Source: Arthrobacter sp. Hiyo4 (GTDB taxonomy: Bacteria; Actinomycetota; Actinomycetes; Actinomycetales; Micrococcaceae). From it: a stretch of DNA of 64,000 nt. The stretch is taken from contig AP014718.1 in the NCBI GenBank assembly GCA_002370555.1, positions 620,001-684,000 on the forward strand, written 5' to 3'. The notes under the pieces are model-generated. The model worked only from the letters and a program-made list of their open reading frames with translations, was not told the origin of the DNA and ran no database searches. Of this stretch, positions 37,378-48,152 are shown in pieces. Positions within the stretch are counted from its first letter, which is position 1, and each line of letters begins with the position of its first letter. The position numbers and the translations under genes were made by a program.

Positions 37378-38863
37378 GTGAACGATCGACCTGAAGACCC
37401 AAGGCGCAGGCCTCCCACCGACGGTCTGCCCAAAACAGAGCCGCTCACCCCCTCCCAGCTCCGCCAGGATGCCGCGGCCAAGCGGATGCTGCGGCGCCTG
37501 GTGCGGGGGGAGAACCCGCCGACGGCGCCGCTGAGCATTGTGGACAGGCTCGCCGGAAGCCCCTACGCCAACCCCATGATCCAGGTGGGAGGCGTGGACA
37601 CCTCCGCACGCAAGACCCTGGACTTTTCCCTGCACCTGGCCGAGACCATGTTCCGGTACGGGGCAGGCGCCCTGGAAGTGGAGACGAGCATTATTGCCGT
37701 CACCGCGGCGATGGGGCTCAAAAACATCGAAGTGGACATCACCAACCAGTCGGTGGCCATTAACTATGCGCCCAAGGACCAGACGCCCATCTCGCTGCTT
37801 CGGGTGGTGCGGTCCTGGACCAACAACTATGCCGGACTGGCCAAAGTACACCGGCTGGTGACGGATATCGTGGCCGGGGAGTGGGCCGCGATGAAGCCAT
37901 CCGCCGGCTGGACGAGGCCATCACCAGCCCCAAACCGTTCCCCGCTGGATGGTCACGATAGCGTTCGGCGTGTTCGCCGCAGTCTTTGTGGGTGTGCTCG
38001 GCGGCGGGCCGGTGTCCTCGGGCATTGCCTTCGTGGCCAACATCGGGGTCAGCCTGCTCGCCCGCCAGCTGGGTCGGTGGCGGGTTCCGGACTTCTTTAC
38101 GACGGCGGCATGCTCCTTCGGTGTTACGCTGACCGCGCTGCTGTTGTGGCGCTTTGACCTCACCAACGCCCCTGCGATTGTGGTGGTGGGCGGCATCCTC
38201 CTGCTGCTGCCCACCGGGCGCCTGGTCTCCTCGGTGCAGGATGCCATCAACGGGTTCCCCGTGACCGCAGCGGGCCGGTTTCTGTCCACCTTGCTGACCT
38301 TTGGTGCGATTGTGGCCGGGATCGCGGTGGCCTTTGTGGTGGGCGCGATGACCGGAATGCAGCCCATTAGTGTTACTCAGACATTCCCGCCAGCCTACGA
38401 CCTCTGGGTCCTGGTGCTCTTTATCGCCGTCGCGGTGTTGGCCATCGGCGTCACGGAGCAGACCTCCTTGGAGCTGCTGCTGCCTACCGCGGGCGTGGGC
38501 GTCGTGGGCTACCTTGTGCTGCTGGGTGCCGCGTCCCTCGGCGTCGGTGACCGGTTCTCCCCAGCACTCGCCGCCGTCGTGATTGGCCTGCTGGCGCGGG
38601 TGGTGGCGTTGAAGATGGGCGCACCGCAGCTCGTGGTGGCCGTTCCGGCGGCCCTGATCCTGCTGCCCGGGCTGACCATATTCCGGTCCATGTATGTGCT
38701 GACCATCGAGGAATCCGAAATTCTCCTCGGCGCCGGCGGTATGCTCAACGCCGGCGCGATCGTCCTGGGCACCGCCGGCGGGATCGTCCTCGGCGACACC
38801 CTGGCCCGGCCGCTGACACGCAGCCTGGCCAGCAACGAGCGCCGCCGCGCCCGGCGGCGCTAG
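37378..38863 (+). CDS. ThrE-type threonine/serine exporter, frame broken
   Basis: Start GTG 37378 with GGGAGGAG upstream. A cytosolic N-terminal domain (DUF1212; ARKTLDFSLHLAETMFRYGAGALEVE) precedes about ten membrane segments, with a DUF3815-like second half. This is the single-chain ThrE arrangement known from Corynebacterium. A G is missing at about 37887 and a C at about 37942; repair joins WGRDEAIRRLDEAITSPKPFPRWMVTIAFG. About 496 residues. Exports small neutral amino acids in known members; substrate here is inferred. Confidence 0.83.
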
Positions 38864-38870
38864 GTACAGC

Positions 38871-39708
38871 TCAGATCTTCCCCACGGGCAGTTTCTTCTC
38901 GGCCTGAAAGTCGTCCTCCACCCGGCCCTGGGCCCAGTAGCCGGACAGCGAAACCTGGCTCCGTTCCAGGCCGCGCTGGACGAAAAGTACGTCCCGCAGG
39001 CGCTTCATGTAGCCGCGCTCGCCATGGGCAAAAACGTCAACGCGGCCGGTGGGCCATTCGGCGTCGGCCACCGCTGAGACGAGGAGGTCCCCGGCCCCTG
39101 CCGGCGCGCCATGGCGGCGTAGCCAGGTCACCTTAAGGCCCGCCGGGACGCGAGGGGCTGGATGTCGGCGTCGCTGTCCACCTCGATAAACGCCAGGCCA
39201 GCCGCTTCAGCCGGCAACGATTCGATGGCGGCGGCGATCGCAGGAAGTGCGGCTTCATCGCCGGCAAAGAGGTACCAGTCAGCGTCAGGCGCCGGGTTGT
39301 AGGCGCCGCCCGGGCCGGTGAAAGTGAAGGTATCCCCGGGCTTGGCGGCAGCCGCCCAAGGGCCGGCCAGCCCTTCGTCGCCGTGGATCACAAAGTCGAT
39401 GGCGAGTTCCTGGGCCTCGGTGTCCACCCAGCGGACCGTGTAGGTGCGGGTGAAGGGCCACTGCTCGCGGGGCATGGTTTCGCGGATGGTCCACAGGTCA
39501 AGGGCTGGGCATAGTCAACGCCGGGCTGCGGGAAGACGATTTTGATGTAGCGGTCCACGAAGGTGTTGTTCATGTAAGCGGCAAAACCTCTGCCGCCGGC
39601 CACTATTCTGACCATGTGTGGCGAGAGTTCTTCCCGTCGGATGACCGTGAGATCGATCTGCGGACGTGTTTTTTTCGTGGCGTTGGTGGCGGCCGGAAGG
39701 GTGCTCAT
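38871..39708 (-). CDS. siderophore-interacting protein (FAD-dependent ferric reductase), frame broken
   Basis: Releases iron from imported ferric siderophores in the cytosol. FAD-binding segment RTYTVRWVD with DFVIHGDEGLAGPWAAAAKPGDTFTFTGPGG; NAD(P)H-binding half LFAGDEAALPAIAAAIESLP and a C-terminal GYWAQGRVEDDF, all usual for the SIP family. Start ATG 39708. One C is missing at about 39503 and one at about 39144; joined length about 280. An iron-box-like element overlaps the upstream junction (39708-39726), consistent with repression by the IdeR protein at 58901. Downstream of ung on the same strand. Confidence 0.87.
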
Positions 39709-39726
39709 AAGGCAAGCCTAAGCTAG
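39708..39726. promoter_or_regulatory. IdeR/DtxR box candidate at the siderophore-interacting gene
   Basis: Read on the minus strand it is CTAGCTTAGGCTTGCCTTA, matching 14 of 19 positions of the consensus TTAGGTTAGGCTAACCTAA, including the central TTAGGCT and CCT. It touches the start codon of the SIP gene and the stop of ung. Confidence 0.6.
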
Positions 39727-40492
39727 GGGACCGGAGGGAGTTCCCAGGTTACGCCAGGGCATCCCTGGTCCTGCAGCAGTTGGTTGATGGTGCTGAAGGG
39801 CCGGGAGCCGAAGAATCCGCGCGACGCCGACAACGGGCTGGGGTGGGCGCTGGACACGACCGCCGCGCCGGGCAGGAGGGCCGGACGCTCTCCGCGTCCT
39901 TGCCCCACAGCACCGCCACCAGCGGCGACGGCGCGCCGTCGGCAGTGCGCCGGCTGGCCACCGCGGTGACTGCCGCCGTCGTGATGGCCTCCCAGCCTTT
40001 GCCCCGGTGGGAGCCGGCTGCCCTGGCGCGGACGCTCATGACCCGGTTCAGCAGCAGGACCCCTTGGCTGGCCCAGGCGGACAGGTCGCCGTGGACGCGC
40101 GGCGGAAGGCCCAGGTCGGACTCCAGTTCGCGGTAGATATTCGCCAGGCTCCGCGGGATGGGGCGGGTGCGCCCGTCAACGGCAAAGGACAGGCCGATCG
40201 CGTGGCCCGGCGTCGGGTAGGGGTCCTGGCCCACTACCAGGACCAACACGTCCGCCAGCGGCTGCCGGAAGGCGCGCAGAACGTTCGACGGCGCCGGGAG
40301 CACGCGGTGCCCGGCGGCAACTTCGGCGGCCAGGAAGCCCAGGACGCCGCGCAGTTCACTCTCTACGGGGCCCAGCGCCTCCGCCCAGTCGGCAGCCATC
40401 AGCTCACTCAGCGGCGAGGCGGCCATCTCGGCAAAGCCAACGGCCTCCGCCGGGTCCGCCATCAGTTCAAACAGCGCGTCAGATTCAAACAC
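39723..40492 (-). CDS. ung: uracil-DNA glycosylase, frame broken once
   Basis: Removes uracil from DNA. The water-activating motif [20 protein letters not shown] carries the catalytic Asp; the DNA-inserting loop [14 protein letters not shown] is present after a frame break at about 39878, where one base is missing in a short run. Starts are uncertain: GTG 40492 ([10 protein letters not shown]) is taken, with alternatives a few codons inside. About 257 residues. Ends 14 bases before the SIP gene; the pairing with an iron gene looks incidental. Confidence 0.87.
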
Positions 40493-40625
40493 GCTCCCAT
40501 TCTCGCAGGGTTGCCGGATGCTGCGGCCGGGGAACAAATGACAACTTTGTTATTCACGCCGTAGCATGGGGAGGAGATTTTGTAACTTGACCGGTGATTC
40601 AGCGAGACCAGCGAAGGGGTGTGCC

Positions 40626-40955
40626 ATGGCGGAACCTGTTCGGGAACATATGCCGGAGCCGGAGGAGCACGGTTCTTTGCTGGCTGACTCTACCCTCCGG
40701 GACTCCCCATTAAGCGAGCGCGACCAGCAGATGCTGGCACTCGAGCGGCAGTGGTGGAAGTACGCCGGGGCCAAGGAACAGGCCATCAGGGAGCTGTTCG
40801 ATCTGTCCGCAACGCACTACTACCAGCTGCTCAATGCCCTCATCGACACCGAGGCTGCACTGGCCCACGACCCCATGCTGGTCAAGAGATTGCGTAGACT
40901 ACGTACGTCGCGTCACCGGGCACGCACTGCACGACGCCTGGGTTCCGACGCCTGA
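40626..40955 (+). CDS. DUF3263 family protein
   Basis: 109 residues from ATG 40626, with GAAGGGG seven bases upstream. The core LSERDQQMLALERQWWKYAGAKEQAIRELFDLSATHYYQLLNALI looks like a small helix-turn-helix fold. The C-terminus is strongly basic. Family function unknown; nucleic acid binding is plausible from the charge. It lies upstream of the LytR_C protein on the same strand, a common order in related genomes. Confidence 0.75.
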   Translation: MAEPVREHMPEPEEHGSLLADSTLRDSPLSERDQQMLALERQWWKYAGAKEQAIRELFDLSATHYYQLLNALIDTEAALAHDPMLVKRLRRLRTSRHRARTARRLGSDA

Positions 40956-41006
40956 CCACGCTCGTGCTGAGCCATCAGCAGCAATCAACAAGGACGTCTC
41001 CCCATC

Positions 41007-41622
41007 ATGACCAAATACGCTCGGGATGAATTCGATAAGGTTCCGGAGTCCGCCTCACGGCAAGGCGTCCACCGTGCGGCTTCGGCACCTGCCCGCCGCA
41101 AGCTGTGGCCCATCCTCGCGGTGGGGATTGTGGCATTGGCCATTGGAGTGGTGTCCTTCCTGATCCTTCCCAAACTCGGGTTCACCCAGGCCGGCAGTGA
41201 AGCCTCCACCAGCCTGGAATCAACCGCGGCCCCGAGGCAAGCGCGGCACCGTCGGCCACTGCTGAAGCCTCCACGGACCCGGAGCCCTCCAACAGCCCCG
41301 ACGCGGAGCCGGCGCTTCGCCCAGTAACATTCCTTCCGCGGTTGTGCTGGACAAGACCCAGGGCGTGGCCATCTACAACGCCGCCGGTAAGGCCGGGCTC
41401 GCCGGACGCATCAGCGCGATGGTCCAGGCCGATGGCTGGACGCTGGGCCAGGTGGGGAACTGGGGCGGCGCTCCGCAGCAGACATCCGCCATCTTCTATT
41501 CAGGACCGGCGCAAAAAGCCAACGCCGAAGCGGTCTCCGAACTCCTGAACATCCCTACGCTGGTGGAGAGCCAGGACTTCCAGGTGCCGTTGGTTGTTGT
41601 CCTGGGGCCGGGCTACGAGTAG
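41007..41622 (+). CDS. membrane-anchored LytR C-terminal domain protein, frame broken
   Basis: Start ATG 41007. Cytosolic tail, one membrane segment (LWPILAVGIVALAIGVVSFLIL, residues about 32-53), a Ser/Pro/Glu-rich linker, then the LytR_C domain: VAIYNAAGKAGLAGRISAMVQADGW through VVVLGPGYE. Two bases are missing within the linker (about 41233 and 41294-41302). About 206 residues after repair. LytR_C domains occur on envelope proteins; this one lacks the LCP transferase domain, so an accessory role at the wall is likely but not shown. Confidence 0.78.
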
Positions 41623-41780
41623 CGTCTCGCGGTCACGCCTGAATAACATTTGGGCACCGGAGCGGCCGTGTGGTTCGGCCCGCCGGTTGGCTTGTCGCTA
41701 GAGTGATTTCAGGCTTCGGTCCGTAACAAGCGGCACACTTCCGACGGGGACCGACGGCACGACGGAAAAGAGCGGACATC

Positions 41781-41987
41781 ATGGCATTGGGAACGGTCAA
41801 GTGGTTCAACGCCGAAAAGGGCTACGGCTTTATTACGGTGGACGGCTCCGGGGACGATGTCTTTGTGCACTGGTCGGCCATTGAGGGCGAAGGTTACCGG
41901 GCCTTGGACGAGGGACAGCGCGTGGAGCTTGAAGTCGGTGAAGGCGAGAAGGGTCCGCAGGCAGAAAACGTCCGGCCCGCGCAGTGA
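41781..41987 (+). CDS. CspA-family cold-shock protein
   Basis: 68 residues. RNP1 KGYGFI and RNP2 DVFVHWSAI are intact, so it should bind single-stranded RNA or DNA as an RNA chaperone. The stop TGA overlaps the GTG start of the next gene (GTGA), which is unusual for a cold-shock gene and suggests coupling or chance abutment. A candidate -10 TAGAGT lies near 41699 in an 80-base leader. Confidence 0.92.
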   Translation: MALGTVKWFNAEKGYGFITVDGSGDDVFVHWSAIEGEGYRALDEGQRVELEVGEGEKGPQAENVRPAQ

Positions 41988-43264
41988 TCTCCCGCAGCTT
42001 GCGTTCAACGATCGTCCGCACAACCACAGGGGCGGCCCTCCTGCTGGCCCTGGCCGGCTGTGCCGGAGTCGGCGGCGGCGCCCGCGTTGAATCCGCTGAA
42101 GCATCCGGTGACGGCACGCTGCGGATCGGGCTGATCCAGGACAGCACAGGGGAGCAGGCCTTCCTCAACGACTCGCAGCTCGCCGCGGCCCAACTGGCAA
42201 TCAAGGAAATCAATGAGGCCGGCGGCCACAAGGGCAGGCCTGTAGATCTGGTGGTCGGCGCCGGTGATGGCGCCGACGCCCAGGCCAGGAATCTGGTGTC
42301 AGCCAAGGTTGACGCGGTCATTGGACCCACGGATTCGAGTCACGCCGCCGCCGCCATCGACGTCCTCTCGGCCGCCCGCGTCCCGCTCGTCTCGCCTGCA
42401 AACTCCGCTGCCGGCCTGTCCCGCTACAAGAGCGGCGGCTATTACTTCAGGACGGCCGCGGCGGACGTAGCCCAGGCATCGGTGCTGGTGAAGCTGGCCA
42501 AGGACAGCGGCGCCAAGAGCCTGGCCGTGGTCCACCAGGACTCCAGCTACGGAAAGGACGTAGCTGCCGCGGTGGCCGGCGCCGCCAAAAACGCCAGCCT
42601 GGAAACTGTCTCCACCACCGCCTTCAAGCCCGGCAACGCCGGGAATGCCGCAGCCGCTGCCAAGGCCGCCACTCCTGACGCTGTCGTGCTGATCGCCAGG
42701 GACGACGCCCAGGGCGCCATCGCCGAGCTTAACAATGCGGGGCTCTCGGGCAAGAGCATCATCCTGAGCGACGGCGCCTTCGCCCAGTACGGTTCGGGAC
42801 TTGGATCCAAGGCGCTCGAAGGCGCCCGTGCAGTGGTGCCCGGCCTGCAGCCGTCCGCTGACTTCCAGGCACGGCTCGTGTCGGTCAACCCTGCCCTGAA
42901 AGACCTTTCATTCGCCGCGGAGACCTACGACGCCGTGAACCTGGCGGTCCTGGCGGCGGCGAAGGCTGACGACGACGCCGGCCGCTCCATCGCCGCCAAC
43001 CTGATCGCCGTCTCGGGCGGGACAGCAGGCGGGCAGCCTGCCGCGCAGGTCTCGGGCCCGGCCACCAAACCGTGCCTGTCCTACCCCGACTGCCTCGCGG
43101 TCCTGAAGACCGGGGCCGGCATTAATTATGACGGCGAATCGGGGCCGGTTGCCTTCGACGCCAACGGTGACATCACCGCAGCCAACTACATGGTGTTCAC
43201 CTACGGCGCAGACAACAGAGCGGTGCTCAGCGGCCATGAGGCGGCAAGCCGGGCCGCAGGCTGA
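41984..43264 (+). CDS. branched-chain amino acid/amide-type ABC substrate-binding lipoprotein
   Basis: 426 residues from GTG 41984. A lipoprotein signal ends in LALAGC (lipidated Cys about residue 26), followed by a periplasmic-binding fold of the LivJ type: [71 protein letters not shown]. Anchored outside the membrane to capture a small ligand. No permease or ATPase genes flank it, so the partner transporter is elsewhere or it acts as a sensor. Confidence 0.82.
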   Translation: MISRSLRSTIVRTTTGAALLLALAGCAGVGGGARVESAEASGDGTLRIGLIQDSTGEQAFLNDSQLAAAQLAIKEINEAGGHKGRPVDLVVGAGDGADAQARNLVSAKVDAVIGPTDSSHAAAAIDVLSAARVPLVSPANSAAGLSRYKSGGYYFRTAAADVAQASVLVKLAKDSGAKSLAVVHQDSSYGKDVAAAVAGAAKNASLETVSTTAFKPGNAGNAAAAAKAATPDAVVLIARDDAQGAIAELNNAGLSGKSIILSDGAFAQYGSGLGSKALEGARAVVPGLQPSADFQARLVSVNPALKDLSFAAETYDAVNLAVLAAAKADDDAGRSIAANLIAVSGGTAGGQPAAQVSGPATKPCLSYPDCLAVLKTGAGINYDGESGPVAFDANGDITAANYMVFTYGADNRAVLSGHEAASRAAG

Positions 43265-43315
43265 TCGCCGGTGGCGAACGGGCCGCCCTGGCAGGGCGAT
43301 TTACGGGACCTTTCG

Positions 43316-43342
43316 CTTGCACTCTCACCTAGGGAGTGCTAA
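43316..43342. promoter_or_regulatory. CIRCE element over the groEL promoter
   Basis: CTTGCACTC - nine bases - GAGTGCTAA: the right half is perfect and the left matches 7 of 9 of the HrcA-binding CIRCE consensus. TTGCAC (43317) and TAATTA (43340) with 17-base spacing form a promoter exactly covered by the element. Another perfect half-site TTAGCACTC follows at 43351-43359. Confidence 0.85.
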
Positions 43343-43450
43343 TTATTGAGTTAGCACTCCTACGTACCGACTGCTAAAGCAACGTCCGGTTTGTCCGGCA
43401 TCGGGGCTTGGTGGCGGTCGTGGAGCGAGAGAAATACCTAGCTGGAGTGA

Positions 43451-45184
<1,734 letters not shown>

Positions 45185-45220
45185 TCCCCAGCGCCCGGAC
45201 TACGTTCCGCGCAAACCATA

Positions 45221-45253
45221 ATGCGGCCCCCTCCACTGGAGGGGCCGCATTTG
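45221..45253 (+). terminator. terminator after groEL
   Basis: Stem ATGCGGCCCC(C)TCCA / TGGAGGGGCCGCAT followed by TTTGCTTT. The left arm has five C against four G on the right, leaving a one-base bulge. Confidence 0.8.
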
Positions 45254-45259
45254 CTTTCG

Positions 45260-46468
45260 CTACTTGCGGGCCGTGGCCAGCATCCCTTCGACTTCCTTCT
45301 TGAACGCTTCGGCGGACGCCTGGGGAGTCAGCCGGGCGTACAGGACCTCGTCGGTGAACCGCTTGATGACGTTCTGGACGCTGCCGGCACCCACCGGCGG
45401 GACCGGAGGCGCGTCGGCGATGTCCGGCGCAATGTCCTTTAGGAAGGCCACCACAGTGGTGTCCGCCGGCTTGAGGGCCGGTGTGATGCCCTCGACGATC
45501 TCAGAGTTGCTGGGGGCTCCGCGGTCTGTCATAAGGACGGCGCCTGCCGCGGGGCTGTTGGCCAGGTAATTGATAAAGGTTCCGGCTGCTTCCGGGTGCT
45601 TGGAGCGTGAGGACGCGGACCAGAACTTGGTGGGCTTGTAGTACATGCCGTTGTTCGCAGACTTCTCGTCGGTGCTGGGGGCGCGGAGCATCTTGATGCT
45701 GCTGCCCGTGGTGGTTTCCAGCGATCCCAGCTGGTTGGTCCACCACCAGGCCATGCCTACCCGATTGGTGCCGAACAGGCTCTCCTCAAGGCCTGCGCCG
45801 GAGTCCTCGGTGGACACCGTGGCCGGCGGGCTTGCCTGGGAATCGCGCTGTTCCTTCAGCCGTTCCCAGAACGAAGCGGCCGTAGCAGTGTCGAAGTCCA
45901 GTTTTCCGTCCTGGGAGTAGAGGTTTTCGCCGTGCTGCCGAAGCCAGATGATGAGGTCCGCCTCGTTGCTGCCATAGGCTGCGCCGTAGCTCTTCCCGTC
46001 ACCGGCTGCGCTGAGTTTCGCGGCGGTGTCCATGGAGTCGTCCCAGGTCCAGGTGGTGTCGTCGGGGATGGGCACATTTGCTTCCTCAAAGGAGGTGTCG
46101 ATCCCGCCCTGTATGGCCAGGTCCAGCAGCGCCCCGCGGCCACCGTACTCGGCGATGTATTTCTGGTCCATCTGGATGACATCCGGTGCGTCATTGGCGG
46201 CGGTCGTGGTGGCCAGTTTGTCCCAGTAGCTGGCCCATTCGCCCGGCTCGGATTCGATCTTGATGTTGGGATGTTCCGCCTCGAACGCATCGATGACTCT
46301 CTCTGTTTGCGCGTTGAGGTATTCATTGCCCCACCAGGCGAACCGCAGCGTCACTGCGTCATTTTCGCTGGAGCCTGCGGGGGCGCCGCAGCCAGTGGCG
46401 AGCAGCGAAACAGCGACGGCGACTGCGCTGAACTGGAACGTCCTGCGGCTGATGGCCCGAATCTTCAT
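45260..46468 (-). CDS. extracellular sugar-binding lipoprotein of an ABC importer
   Basis: 402 residues. I start at ATG 46468 (MKIRAISRRTFQF) with GAGGAAGG upstream. Twin basic residues and LLATGC mark a lipoprotein signal (Cys about 27). The mature protein is of the MalE/UgpB solute-binding type: LRFAWWGNEYLNAQTERVIDAFEAEHPNIKI, APDVIQMDQKYIAEY, AGTFINYLANSPAAG. Sugar unknown. Permeases are not adjacent; the lone UgpC-type ATPase at 18313 could serve such a system. Two LacI-type operator-like sites lie upstream. Confidence 0.85.
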   Translation of the reverse strand: MKIRAISRRTFQFSAVAVAVSLLATGCGAPAGSSENDAVTLRFAWWGNEYLNAQTERVIDAFEAEHPNIKIESEPGEWASYWDKLATTTAANDAPDVIQMDQKYIAEYGGRGALLDLAIQGGIDTSFEEANVPIPDDTTWTWDDSMDTAAKLSAAGDGKSYGAAYGSNEADLIIWLRQHGENLYSQDGKLDFDTATAASFWERLKEQRDSQASPPATVSTEDSGAGLEESLFGTNRVGMAWWWTNQLGSLETTTGSSIKMLRAPSTDEKSANNGMYYKPTKFWSASSRSKHPEAAGTFINYLANSPAAGAVLMTDRGAPSNSEIVEGITPALKPADTTVVAFLKDIAPDIADAPPVPPVGAGSVQNVIKRFTDEVLYARLTPQASAEAFKKEVEGMLATARK

Positions 46469-46552
46469 TGATGTGCCTTCCTCAAAAGGGTGGAGGTCCA
46501 CCCCGAGCGTGTCCCGTGGCGGCGTCGGTGCCGGTGGGGAAGCTTCGACTGA

Positions 46553-46564
46553 GAAAGCGCTTTC
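46553..46564. promoter_or_regulatory. LacI-type operator upstream of the sugar-binding protein
   Basis: GAAAGCGCTTTC, a perfect 12-base palindrome with central CG-type symmetry, 85 bases upstream of the start. A related site GGTAAGCGGTTTCCC lies at 46617-46631. Confidence 0.6.
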
Positions 46565-46678
46565 CCGGCCAGGATTCCGATTCTGCCGCGCTTCGACTTC
46601 GGCGTCAAGGCTTTTCGGTAAGCGGTTTCCCGAACGCTGGCTGAACCGGTTGTCGACGCTGTCTGGCAGGATGGTTAA

Positions 46679-47735
46679 GTGACAATTACTGCAGCGGCCG
46701 ACGGTTCGGCTTTAGGAAATCCCGGCCCGGCCGGTTGGGCCTGGTATGTGAACGACGACTGCTGGCGCGCCGGGGATGGCCGCACGGCACCAACAACCAG
46801 GGCGAGCTGATGGCCGTCCTGGATCTGTTCCGTGCCACCGCCCATGTCCCGGAGGAGGACCTGAGGGTCCTGTGCGACAGCCAGTACGTGATCAACTCCA
46901 TCACAAAGTGGATGCCGGGCTGGAAACGCAAGGGCTGGCGGAAGGCCGACGGCAAACCCGTCCTGAACGTGGAGCTGCTCAAGGAACTTGACCGGGAAAT
47001 CGCCGGCCGGAAATACACCTTCGAATGGGTCAAGGGCCACGCAGGCCACGACCTCAATGAGGCGGCCGATGTCCGCGCGCGTGCAGCGGCCACCGCATAC
47101 CAGCAGGGTGTGGCAGCGCGTTCAGGCCCGGGCTTCGCGGGAGCCCCGGCAGCGGTTGGCCCAGCAGCTGATAGCCGGGTTGCCGTCAGCTCTGGGGCAG
47201 GCACAGCCCTGACCAGCCCCGATGCCGCCACTCCTGCCAGCCTTCGGGACGCCACCACAGCCGGCGGGGCTGGCTCCGACGGCCAGGGCTCGTACGGCCA
47301 GGACCTCTTCAACCAAAGCCCCTACGACGAGCCGGACCTTTTCAGCGAACTGGAGAGCGACTCCTTCATCCCGTCGGAGTCCGCCGGGGCCGAGATAAGC
47401 CCCGAAGCGATCGTCGAGGCCCTCGAACGCGAGTTGTCGGGCTCCGACATCCGTGGCGACATCGGCCGCACCGGCGTCCTCCTGCACCCTGATTTTATGG
47501 AGATCGGAACCTCGGGCAGGGTATGGACCCGTGACGCCACGATGATGGCACTGGAAGAGGAACCGGGCAGCACACTGAACTGGAGATCCTGGGTGCGGAC
47601 CGCATCGGCACCAGCGCGATCTTGCTGACGTGCCGAAGCTACTCGCGCTCAGGCACGGCTCTCCATAGTTCACTGTGGGTCTTGGACGGCAACAGATGGC
47701 GGCTCCGATTCCGCCAGGGGACGCCGGAGGCGTAA
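46679..47735 (+). CDS. RNase HI fused to a C-terminal NTF2/DUF4440-like domain, frame broken
   Basis: The N-terminal 145 residues are an RNase HI: AADGSALGNPGPAGW (first Asp), NNQGELMAVL (Glu), CDSQYVINS (Asp) and KGHAGHDLNEAADVRA (His and last Asp), so all catalytic residues are present. A Gly/Ala/Ser-rich linker (about 150-240) leads to LHPDFMEIGTSGRVWTRDATM and GADRIGTSAILLTCRSYS...WVLDGNRWRLRFRQGTP, which looks like an NTF2-like (DUF4440) domain. Start GTG 46679. One G is missing at about 46778 and one at about 47565. About 352 residues. RNase HI removes RNA from RNA-DNA hybrids; the role of the second domain is unknown. Confidence 0.82.
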
Positions 47736-47755
47736 AGCGCATTTCGGCTGCGGAC

Positions 47756-48043
47756 TCAGCTGAAGCGCTGCGTGTTGCCCTGCTCGGCCTGGGCGTACGT
47801 GGACGCTGCTGATGCCAGGGCCATGTTGATGGATGCCAGCGATGCCTCCACCTTGCCCTGGGTGAGTGTCCACTCGGTCACCAGGGCCTGGAAGTTGTTG
47901 GCAGCCGAGCCCCGCCAGGTGGACTGCAGTTCGTCCAGGCCGCGCTTCATGGTCTGGACGTCCGAGCTGATCCGATCCACGGTTGCTTTGACGTTGGCCG
48001 ACTTGAGCTGAAGGAGTTCGGTGTCGACGGAAATGATGCTCAT
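47756..48043 (-). CDS. WXG100 (ESAT-6-like) small protein
   Basis: 95 residues: helix, WRG turn (residues 43-45) and second helix, the hallmark of WXG100 proteins secreted by type VII systems. No C-terminal YxxxD/E motif is obvious (YAQAE is close). There is no partner WXG100 gene and no EccC-like ATPase in this window, so its secretion machinery must be elsewhere if it is exported. Confidence 0.85.
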   Translation of the reverse strand: MSIISVDTELLQLKSANVKATVDRISSDVQTMKRGLDELQSTWRGSAANNFQALVTEWTLTQGKVEASLASINMALASAASTYAQAEQGNTQRFS

Positions 48044-48152
48044 GGCTTGCTGCCTCTCGAAGTAGTGGGACAGCGTCTGCTGCCCGCCCGGCTGCTCCGG
48101 GCCACTACAGCGAGCCTACGGACGGGCACTGCCCGCACGCCACGCTCCATGG

